In this document: positions 1 through 6,198 of the stretch, one piece after another
Numbering within the stretch: the first letter of the stretch is position 1
Layout of the letters: every line of letters starts with the position of its first letter
Source: an uncultured Candidatus Poseidoniales archaeon
GTDB taxonomy: Archaea; Thermoplasmatota; Poseidoniia; Poseidoniales; Thalassarchaeaceae
Direction of reading: 5' to 3'
Assembly (NCBI GenBank): GCA_950068635.1
Contig: CATMIM010000041.1
Location: 1-7,877 of the forward strand
Length of the DNA stretch: 7,877 nt
Translations under genes and position numbers: made by a program
The notes under the pieces: model-generated
What the model was told of the DNA's origin: nothing
The model's input: the letters and a program-made list of their open reading frames with translations, nothing else
Database searches by the model: none

Positions 1-429
1 CGCCCACAGTTCGTGGCCGCTGCTACCGTCGTCCGCACTGAAGTATAGCGTGTCACCGACCAATATTGTCATGTATTGTCCGGGGTAACTGCTGCTCCCG
101 CTGTTGATGTCGGCCACCTGCCAGGTCGAGGAGGTGGAGGTGTCGTGCGCCCACAGTTCCTTGCCGTCCCACGCGTCAGCTGCACTGAAGTATAGCGTAT
201 CACCGACCAATATTTCCATGAATTCTCCGGGGTAACTGGTGCCCGCCCCGCTGTTGATATCAGCCGCCAGCCATGTCGAGGAGGTGGAGGTGTCGTACGC
301 CCACAGTTCGTGGCCGCTGCTGCCGTCCCATGCACTGAAGTACAGCGTGTCGCCGACCAATATTTCCATGTATTGTCCGAGGCTACTGCTGCCTCCACTG
401 CTGGGGCCGGGGTGGATATCAGCCACCTG
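1..429 (-). repeat. ELWxxD-type coding tandem repeat, ~150-bp period
   Basis: Three successive coding units start at residues 208, 261 and 311 of the minus-strand protein (bases 429, 270 and 120), with lengths of 53, 50 and at least 40 residues; the third is cut by the window edge. The first is longer because of a Gly/Ser-rich insertion. Identity holds at the DNA level: bases 1-24 and 298-321 are identical over 24 bases, and bases 125-146 and 275-296 over 22 bases. This points to recent duplication or gene conversion. The array probably continues to the left of the window. Confidence -1.
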
Positions 430-1050
430 CAAGATTTCATATGCGCTACAATAAGTGGTGGTGTAGTCCACCTCACCAGATTCAAGAACACCGTTCTGGG
501 CGGTTCCGCCACCATCTCCGTTGTCAAGACCTTGCATCATAACCCGCCCACCAGCGTCGCATCCCAATGATACCGCAGGAGATGAAATGCTGGTCAGCAT
601 GATGATTTGTGATGCGCTGCCGGCAGCACCATCCACGCCGTCGGCACCATCCTGTCCGGCTGGCCCGGGGTCTCCTTCCTCACCAGTCTCACCGACATCG
701 CCTTTCTCACCATCAGCACCATCTTGACCGTCGGTTCCGTTGACTCCATCGGCACCGTCAGCGCCTGCTAGTCCATCAGGGCCGGTCAGGTCCACGAACG
801 ACCAGCCGGTGCTGGTGCAGGTTTGGAAGCCTGCGTCCGCCGCCACGTAGTAGAGGCGGCCCTTCGTGTCCGAGTTGCAGTTCGGCAGTTCGCTTCCGCT
901 CTGGACGTAGTAGACGTCCCATTCACCGATCTGTTCGCCTTCGTCGTCCGGCGTGTCAGAACCGGTTCCGTTGTCGTTCATCATCATGTATCCGCCAGCC
1001 GCCGTCAGCATCAGCAGGACGAGCAGCGCGGCAATCATTCCCTTGTGCAT
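1..1050 (-). CDS. Collagen-like / DUF7151-like / ELWxxD-repeat surface protein, 3' end missing
   Basis: Likely a secreted or membrane-tethered extracellular protein of unknown ligand. The frame is open for 350 codons from ATG at 1050 to the window edge, so the C-terminus is missing. Residues 5-24 are hydrophobic (IAALLVLLMLTAAGGY) and fit a signal anchor; no lipobox Cys is seen. Residues 43-88 form a small module with Cys58 and Cys78 ending in TGW-SFVDL. Residues 90-146 are 19 uninterrupted Gly-X-Y triplets rich in GAD, GQD and GVD, so collagen-like but Asp-rich and with few prolines. Residues 147-205 (LGCDAGGR at 162-169, GLDNGDG at 174-180, NGVLESGEV at 186-194, Tyr200-Cys201) match the DUF7151 pattern from memory. 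From residue 208 come ~50-residue repeats with cores ILVGDTLYFSA and HELWA-DTSTSSTW, resembling the ELWxxDGT repeat family, possibly beta-propeller blades. The frame stays open 24 codons upstream of ATG 1050, but that ATG gives the best signal sequence. Domain calls are by recognition, without a profile search. Confidence -1.
   Translation of the reverse strand, partial: MHKGMIAALLVLLMLTAAGGYMMMNDNGTGSDTPDDEGEQIGEWDVYYVQSGSELPNCNSDTKGRLYYVAADAGFQTCTSTGWSFVDLTGPDGLAGADGADGVNGTDGQDGADGEKGDVGETGEEGDPGPAGQDGADGVDGAAGSASQIIMLTSISSPAVSLGCDAGGRVMMQGLDNGDGGGTAQNGVLESGEVDYTTTYCSAYEILQVADIHPGPSSGGSSSLGQYMEILVGDTLYFSAWDGSSGHELWAYDTSTSSTWLAADINSGAGTSYPGEFMEILVGDTLYFSAADAWDGKELWAHDTSTSSTWQVADINSGSSSYPGQYMTILVGDTLYFSADDGSSGHELWA
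613..783 (-). repeat. Collagen-like Gly-X-Y coding repeat, 19 triplets
   Basis: Minus-strand codons 90-146 read as 19 consecutive Gly-X-Y triplets with no interruption. Composition is dominated by GAD, GQD and GVD; only three prolines occur (GPD, GDP, GPA). The DNA is correspondingly biased to GG(T/A/C) every nine bases. Prokaryotic collagen-like segments can form trimeric rods without hydroxyproline. At 57 residues this would be a short stalk between the N-terminal Cys-pair module and the DUF7151-like module. Trimerisation is inferred, not shown. Confidence -1.
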
Positions 1051-1176
1051 GCGCGGAACAGGTCTAGGTTGCGGTATCAATTTGGTGTTCCAGACTTCCG
1101 CACGTGAATGAGGGTCGCGTGGGCGCGGGCGGGGGTTTGAAGGGGTGTGACGCACTCGACATCTACAGGGAACGCC
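1051..1176. other. Divergent intergenic region between two surface-protein genes
   Basis: These 126 bases separate the starts of the two divergent extracellular-protein genes and must hold both promoters. The right half is G-rich on the plus strand (GCGCGGGCGGGGG near 1121-1135). I see no convincing TATA box for the plus-strand gene and no clear inverted repeat acting as an operator. If the plus-strand gene starts at GTG 1147 instead of ATG 1177, the region shrinks to 96 bases. Confidence -1.
1075..1083 (-). promoter_or_regulatory. Possible TATA-like element of the collagen-like gene
   Basis: On the minus strand this reads AAATTGATA, the most A/T-rich patch in the otherwise GC-rich divergent region. 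It lies about 25 bases upstream of ATG 1050. An archaeal TATA box at that distance would put the transcript start at or very near the ATG, which fits the lack of a Shine-Dalgarno sequence there. The match to the archaeal consensus is loose, so this is tentative. Confidence -1.
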
Positions 1177-4100
1177 ATGTCTCAACCATCTGAACCGCGA
1201 ATCGGACGTACTTGCCTGATGGCGCTGATGATGTTGCTGGGGGCTCTCACAGGAGCAGTTCCGAACGTCACCGCAGCGCACGGCACTGAGACCATCTCAC
1301 TCTCAAGCGTGACCAACAATTCAGCGAAGGTGGATGTTGCAAATCTGGATGTGAACGAAACATACTACTGGTGGGTCTACATCTACAAGCCCGATGGCAG
1401 CTCCTACGCGGCCAGCGGATACAGATCCATCACAAACACCATCAATGGCCAGTTCAACTTCACTTGGATTAAGCCAACAGTGAACGGGAACTATACCGTC
1501 CACACCAGAATAACAGGCAGTTTATTCCAGGAATTTGACAACTACACAACCTACTTCGTAATGACCAACGCCACGGAAATCATATCCAGCAACGTGAGTA
1601 GTAGTGGATGCACCTTGACGCTGTCCAGACTTGACACCACCACAAACTACTCTTGGGTAGTCATGGTTTATGATAGCGCTAATAATCTCCATGACTATGA
1701 TTCGGCTCTGTTCACTCCGAGCAGCGCTAACATGACCTATTCCGCGTCATGGACTGCACCTACGACTGCAGGGAACTACTCCGTGGTTTCCAGCCTGTTG
1801 AACGCCAACAATAACAATAGTCTGATAACAAGTCATACCAACTACTTCACGATAGGCGGAGGTGGCGGCACCGCATTGAACGAGACCATCGCACTCTCGA
1901 ACGTTACGAACAGTTCGGCCAGTGTGGATCTGGCAAACCTCAATGGGAGCAACTCGTACTACTGGTGGGCCTTCATCTACTATTCGTCCGGCACCCTCTA
2001 CTCCTTTGACTACGGCAGCATCAGCAACGTATCCGGAAGCATGAGCTATGGTGCGAGTTGGATCACTCCTGTGCTAAATGGAAACTACACACTCAACGGC
2101 GAACTCAGTGACAGTGCAGGGAATTCATTGACGAATACCACCGCTTACTTCACGATAGGCGGAGGTGGCGGCACGGTATTGACGCTCGACCCCTACGAAC
2201 CGAACGACACTCCTGCGACTGCCAGCAGCATTTCCATCCAATCATCGATCACGAATCTGACCGTTCACAACTCGACGGACGACGATTACTACACCTTCAA
2301 CTCGACAGGTGGCCAGCGCCTCCAAATTGACATCACCTTCACCGATTCCGCCGGCGATCTCGATATGGATATCTACCGCGGGGCGAACGCATCGACCTAT
2401 GTTGGATCTTCGACCACTGTCACGGATGACGAGAGTTACACGGTCCTGAACTCCACTGCTGGACCGTACTATGTCTATGTCTACGGATGGTTCGGGGACA
2501 CCAACACGTACAACCTGACGACCACCGCCGTCAACTCGAGTGCGCAGAACGACGCCGGTTCCGGGGGAGATGCCGGCGACAACTCGTCGATGGCCTACAC
2601 CTTGACTCCAGGAAATCACCAACAGTACACCGGATATGTAGACCAGACTGATATCGAGGACTGGTACAACATCTCAGTGCCGACTGGATACGGCATCTCA
2701 TCCAACATGTCGTTCTCCAGCAGCAACGACTTCGACCTCTATCTGGTCAATTCCCAAGGCACCAGCATCATCGATTCGAGTTACTTCTCGAACCCTGAAA
2801 CGGTTACGAGCAACGGCACCACGGTCGGTGGCTCGAACGTCTACATCGTCATCGATGCGTACACGGGATCCGGCACTTACACACTGGACATCTGGATGTT
2901 CGCTGTCACCAACGCCACCGCTGCCACAGGAAACGTGCAGACGGTGATGTACAACAGCACCGACGGCGAGTTCTTCATGACCAACCTGACGAACAACGCG
3001 GGGTACGACCTGGACGTCTACCTGCTGTCCTGGAACGGCAGCAACTTCACGACTTTGGCTTACGTGGCGTTGAACTGGACAGCGAACTCGACAACTCACA
3101 GTGAGCCGATCTGGTACTGGTGGGATCCGGATGAGAGTTGGTACTGCCTGTATGGAGAGATGTACGATTCCGCCCTCGGCACCTATATCGACGACGACAT
3201 GGATTGCCTCTACTTCGAGATGATGGAAGCGTCTGTGACCTCGGACACCAGCGGCACGTTGGATGCGCAGAATCTCACCAACGGTGAGAGTTACTCGTAC
3301 CAGTGGTATCTCTACATCGGCAGCGGCACAACCTACCTGCAGTCTGGCAATGGAAATTTCACCGCGTCGGGCACTTCGCAGGCGATCAACCTCGGTTGGA
3401 ACCAGCCCAACAGCGGCACGCAGCGCTGTCTGACCGTCTGGCTCTACAACTCGACGAACGTGCCTGTAGGATACCACGAGGACTGTTTCGCCCCGACTTG
3501 GCCCGGAGTCACGGTGACCAGCGTGACCACCAACAACGCTTCCACGTCGAACACGGTCTATTCGAGCACATACGACCTGACGGTGAGCGACACTTACGGA
3601 ATGCAGTCATTCGTCTACTGGTACACCAACAGCACCACCTGGGATAACTCGGCGTACACCAATTTCACTGCCACCGGTTCCAGCATGAACTTCTCCTGGA
3701 ACTTCTTCACCCCGACGATGAGCTCGGTTTACTGCGCTGACACATACCTGTACGACGTGAACGGTTCGTTACTCGATTGGGACACGTCATGCTTCACCAT
3801 CTTCAACGATGATGACCTCGATGGCGTCTGGAACGAGAACGATCTCTGCCCGAACACGCCATCGAACGCAACGGTCGACCAGAACGGATGTGCTTCGACA
3901 CAGCGGGACACTGACAATGATGGCGTGAACGACGCCTTCGATGCCTTCCCCTTCGACCCCACACAGTGGGCGGACACCGATGGTGACGGATACGGAGACA
4001 ATGCGAACGGGAACAACTCGGACGCCTTCCCGAACGATGCGACCCAATGGTCTGATGCGGATGGTGATGGCTACGGTGACAACCCGAACGGGACCAACCC

Positions 4101-6192
4101 CGATGCTTTCCCACAGGATGGAACGCAGTGGTCCGATCAAGACGGCGACGGCTACGGTGACAACCAGAACGGGACCAACCCCGATGTATTCCCGAATGAC
4201 CCGAGTCAGTGGTCGGATGCGGACGGGGACGGCTACGGGGACAACTCCAACGGGACTAATGGCGACGCATTCCCGACCGATGGGACTCAGTGGTCCGATC
4301 AAGACGGCGACGGATATGGTGACAACCCCGCGGGCAACAACCCGGACGCCTTCCCCACCGACAGCACGCAGTGGGTGGATTCCGACGGCGACGGCTACGG
4401 GGACAACCCCCTCGGCGCCAACCCAGACGCATTCCCATCCGACAACACACAGTGGAACGACACCGATGGAGACGGCTACGGCGACAACCCGCTGGGCAAC
4501 AACTCCGACGCCTTCCCCAACGACGGCACGCAGTGGGAGGACACCGATGGTGACGGCTACGGCGACAACCCGCTGGGCAACAACCCGGACGCCTTCCCCA
4601 ACGACAGCACGCAGTGGGAGGACACCGATGGTGACGGCTATGGGAACAATCCACTCGGGAACAACCCGGACGCCTTCCCAACTGATGGTTCGCAATGGTT
4701 CGACCAGGATGGAGACGGATACGGCGACAACCCCCAGGGGAACAACTCCGACGTATTCCCCACCGACTCCAGCCAGTGGTACGATCGAGATGGTGATGGC
4801 TACGGAGACAATCCGCTGGGCAACAACTCGGACGATTGCCCAGACACTCCCGCGGGCCTCGCGGTCGATGAGAACGGCTGTGCAGACTCCGAGCGTGACA
4901 GCGACAATGACGGAGTGATGGACGATGTCGACGTCTGCCCGAGCGAGGATGCGAGCGGATACGATGACGACAACGATGGCTGCATCGACGACAGCGACCA
5001 CGACGGAGTGCTGGACGATGTTGACCTGTGTGCTAACGAGGATGCCTCGGGATACGATGCGAACGGTGACGGATGCATCGACGACACCGACGGAGATGGC
5101 GTGAAGGATGACACGGACATCTGTCGCCTGGAGGACGCATCGGGCTTCGATTCCAACGCGGATGGCTGCATCGACGACACTGACGGGGATCTCGTGAAGG
5201 ACGATGTCGACCAGTGTCCAACGGTCAATTCCACCGGCTGGGACAACGACGGGGATGGCTGCATCGACGACACCGACGCCGACACGGTACTGGACCCTCT
5301 GGACGATTGTCCCGGAACACCAGCAGGTGCGCTGATCAACAGCACCGGCTGCGCTGATGTGCAGCGGGATACCGATGGCGACACCGTCAACAATGCCGTG
5401 GATGAATGTCCGATGACCCCAATCGGCCAGATGGTCGATGGTGTCGGCTGCGCAGACAGCCAGAAGGACACCGATTCAGACTACGTCAGGGACGATATCG
5501 ACATCTGCCCCGGGTCTCCAGCAGGAACCCAGGTGGATTCTGACGGCTGCGCGGACAGCCAGAAGGACACCGATGACGACGGGGTCACAGATGATCTCGA
5601 CGACTGTGGTAGCACTCCAGTGGCCGAGGTGGCGAACTCTGATGGGTGCTCGCTGTCGCAACTCGATACGGACTTGGATGGCTGGATGGACGATGAGGAT
5701 GCCTTCCCGTTCGACCCGGCGGAACATCTCGACAGCGATGGTGACGGGGTCGGTGACAACAGCGACTTCTTCCCGAACGACCCGGACAAGACGCTCGCTT
5801 CGCATGCGGAACAGGAATCGAAGGGCATCTCGCGGACCGCGATGATAATCGCGGCCGTGGGGTCACTGCTGTTCGTCGCGGCGATGATCGTGTTGGCGCT
5901 CGCCTTCCGTCGCAAGAAGGATGACGACGATGAACCGGATGCGCTCTACTCGGGCGCGATCTCGCAAGCGCCAGTAGAGCCGTTGCACACCGAGATCGCC
6001 GCCGCCGCGGCAACCCAACTATCCATGGCTGACGAGCCCGCACTACCGGCTCTCACCGAAGCAACTTCTCTGCTGGATGAGCAGCCAGAGGTGCAGGAGG
6101 AGCAGTGGACCGATGAACACGGTGTCAACTGGTACCGTCAGGCCGATGGATCTCTGCTCCGCTGGGATGGCAGCGAGTGGCAACAGACGTGA
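1177..6192 (+). CDS. Giant surface protein: Ig-like, PPC and TSP3 stalk with C-terminal membrane anchor
   Basis: Predicted 1671-residue cell-surface protein, probably structural or adhesive; no catalytic motif was recognised. Order: signal peptide 1-34 (MALMMLLGALTGAV core); three Ig/FN3-like modules at 38-135, 134-226 and 236-327, the second and third each followed by GGGGGT (227-232, 328-333); PPC-like domain 338-452 starting DPYEPNDT; second PPC-like domain 457-575; three Ig-like modules to about 877, with Cys pairs 657/677, 751/770 and 853/872; Asp-rich TSP3-type Ca-binding repeats 878 to about 1540; membrane helix 1554-1577 followed by RRKK; cytosolic tail 1578-1671 ending in a Trp-rich motif (NWYRQADGSLLRWDGSEW). 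More than 40 N-X-S/T sequons precede the TSP3 region, suggesting heavy N-glycosylation. GTG 1147 would add ten residues (MTHSTSTGNA); ATG 1177 gives a more typical signal peptide and is preceded by a weak AGGGA. Domain names are recognised by eye; topology is outside-stalk, inside-tail. Confidence -1.
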   Translation: MSQPSEPRIGRTCLMALMMLLGALTGAVPNVTAAHGTETISLSSVTNNSAKVDVANLDVNETYYWWVYIYKPDGSSYAASGYRSITNTINGQFNFTWIKPTVNGNYTVHTRITGSLFQEFDNYTTYFVMTNATEIISSNVSSSGCTLTLSRLDTTTNYSWVVMVYDSANNLHDYDSALFTPSSANMTYSASWTAPTTAGNYSVVSSLLNANNNNSLITSHTNYFTIGGGGGTALNETIALSNVTNSSASVDLANLNGSNSYYWWAFIYYSSGTLYSFDYGSISNVSGSMSYGASWITPVLNGNYTLNGELSDSAGNSLTNTTAYFTIGGGGGTVLTLDPYEPNDTPATASSISIQSSITNLTVHNSTDDDYYTFNSTGGQRLQIDITFTDSAGDLDMDIYRGANASTYVGSSTTVTDDESYTVLNSTAGPYYVYVYGWFGDTNTYNLTTTAVNSSAQNDAGSGGDAGDNSSMAYTLTPGNHQQYTGYVDQTDIEDWYNISVPTGYGISSNMSFSSSNDFDLYLVNSQGTSIIDSSYFSNPETVTSNGTTVGGSNVYIVIDAYTGSGTYTLDIWMFAVTNATAATGNVQTVMYNSTDGEFFMTNLTNNAGYDLDVYLLSWNGSNFTTLAYVALNWTANSTTHSEPIWYWWDPDESWYCLYGEMYDSALGTYIDDDMDCLYFEMMEASVTSDTSGTLDAQNLTNGESYSYQWYLYIGSGTTYLQSGNGNFTASGTSQAINLGWNQPNSGTQRCLTVWLYNSTNVPVGYHEDCFAPTWPGVTVTSVTTNNASTSNTVYSSTYDLTVSDTYGMQSFVYWYTNSTTWDNSAYTNFTATGSSMNFSWNFFTPTMSSVYCADTYLYDVNGSLLDWDTSCFTIFNDDDLDGVWNENDLCPNTPSNATVDQNGCASTQRDTDNDGVNDAFDAFPFDPTQWADTDGDGYGDNANGNNSDAFPNDATQWSDADGDGYGDNPNGTNPDAFPQDGTQWSDQDGDGYGDNQNGTNPDVFPNDPSQWSDADGDGYGDNSNGTNGDAFPTDGTQWSDQDGDGYGDNPAGNNPDAFPTDSTQWVDSDGDGYGDNPLGANPDAFPSDNTQWNDTDGDGYGDNPLGNNSDAFPNDGTQWEDTDGDGYGDNPLGNNPDAFPNDSTQWEDTDGDGYGNNPLGNNPDAFPTDGSQWFDQDGDGYGDNPQGNNSDVFPTDSSQWYDRDGDGYGDNPLGNNSDDCPDTPAGLAVDENGCADSERDSDNDGVMDDVDVCPSEDASGYDDDNDGCIDDSDHDGVLDDVDLCANEDASGYDANGDGCIDDTDGDGVKDDTDICRLEDASGFDSNADGCIDDTDGDLVKDDVDQCPTVNSTGWDNDGDGCIDDTDADTVLDPLDDCPGTPAGALINSTGCADVQRDTDGDTVNNAVDECPMTPIGQMVDGVGCADSQKDTDSDYVRDDIDICPGSPAGTQVDSDGCADSQKDTDDDGVTDDLDDCGSTPVAEVANSDGCSLSQLDTDLDGWMDDEDAFPFDPAEHLDSDGDGVGDNSDFFPNDPDKTLASHAEQESKGISRTAMIIAAVGSLLFVAAMIVLALAFRRKKDDDDEPDALYSGAISQAPVEPLHTEIAAAAATQLSMADEPALPALTEATSLLDEQPEVQEEQWTDEHGVNWYRQADGSLLRWDGSEWQQT
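1843..2174 (+). repeat. 29-bp perfect direct repeat encoding YFTIGGGGG linkers
   Basis: Bases 1843-1871 and 2146-2174 are identical over 29 bases and encode YFTIGGGGG plus most of the next codon. They lie at the ends of the second and third Ig-like modules, 303 bases (101 residues) apart. The intervening modules have diverged much more, so the linker is either a recent conversion tract or the edge of a module duplication. Confidence -1.
3967..4776 (+). repeat. TSP3-type array A: ten exact 81-bp (27-residue) units
   Basis: Units begin with a Trp codon at 3967, 4048, 4129, 4210, 4291, 4372, 4453, 4534, 4615 and 4696; an eleventh starts at 4777 and turns into a Cys-containing unit. The consensus is W-x-D-x-DGDGYGDN, then x-x-G-x-N-x-D-A-F-P, then x-D-x-T-Q. 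There is no length variation at all. Asp/Asn at alternating positions (DxDGDGYGDN) is the TSP3/EF-loop style of Ca binding. Units at 4453 and 4534 are nearly identical in DNA, showing recent duplication. Confidence -1.
4936..5307 (+). repeat. TSP3-type array B: four exact 93-bp (31-residue) units
   Basis: Units start at Cys codons 4936, 5029, 5122 and 5215. Each has two cysteines with 14 residues between them and a conserved second half DGCIDD-D-D. The first three share EDASG(Y/F)D; the fourth has diverged to TVNSTGWD. This is the canonical Cys-containing TSP3 style, unlike the Cys-free array A. It is preceded by a 33-residue unit starting at Cys codon 4837. Confidence -1.
5308..5604 (+). repeat. 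TSP3-type array C: three exact 99-bp (33-residue) units
   Basis: Units start at Cys codons 5308, 5407 and 5506, with the next Cys at 5605 opening a diverged final unit. Each unit has the form C-P-x-(T/S)-P, then a second Cys 14 residues after the first, usually as GCAD, then Q(R/K)DTD. The same unit type also caps array A on both sides, at Cys codons 3847 and 4837. After 5605 the stalk ends with DAFPFDPAEH and a last SDGDGVGDN loop before the membrane anchor. Confidence -1.
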
Positions 6193-6198
6193 GTCGGC

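Noticed and set aside
69..527. Minus-strand open frame of 152 codons in the ELWxxD region
   Set aside because: It is an alternative frame of the repeat array. The real frame continues unbroken from ATG 1050 to the window edge with recognisable modules.
2698..3477. Minus-strand open frame of 259 codons opposite the Ig-like modules
   Set aside because: The product is Val/Arg-rich with no recognisable domain, typical of the antisense of GC-rich coding DNA; the plus strand shows clear PPC and Ig-like domains.
3967..4776. CRISPR-like regular periodicity
   Set aside because: The whole 81-bp unit is repeated, with no unique spacers, and it encodes a coherent protein repeat.
3941..4918. Plus-strand open frame of 325 codons overlapping the array in another frame
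   Set aside because: Same cause: an 81-bp period keeps the alternative frame open. The Thr/Arg/Pro-rich product is a frame shadow of the Asp/Gly-rich protein.
3787..5001. Long minus-strand open frame (404 codons) opposite the TSP3 array
   Set aside because: The array period is a multiple of three, so any frame free of stops in one unit stays open in all. The product is a low-complexity repeat with no signal or family match, and the plus-strand frame clearly encodes TSP3 repeats.
3808..5800. Dockerin or true EF-hand reading of the DGDG repeats
   Set aside because: There is no helix-loop-helix spacing or dockerin duplication. The short loops with x-D-x-DGDG and DAFP or Cys-Pro units fit TSP3-type repeats better.
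6193..6198. Terminator between the convergent genes
   Set aside because: Only six bases separate the stops, and I see no T-run or stem-loop nearby on either strand.
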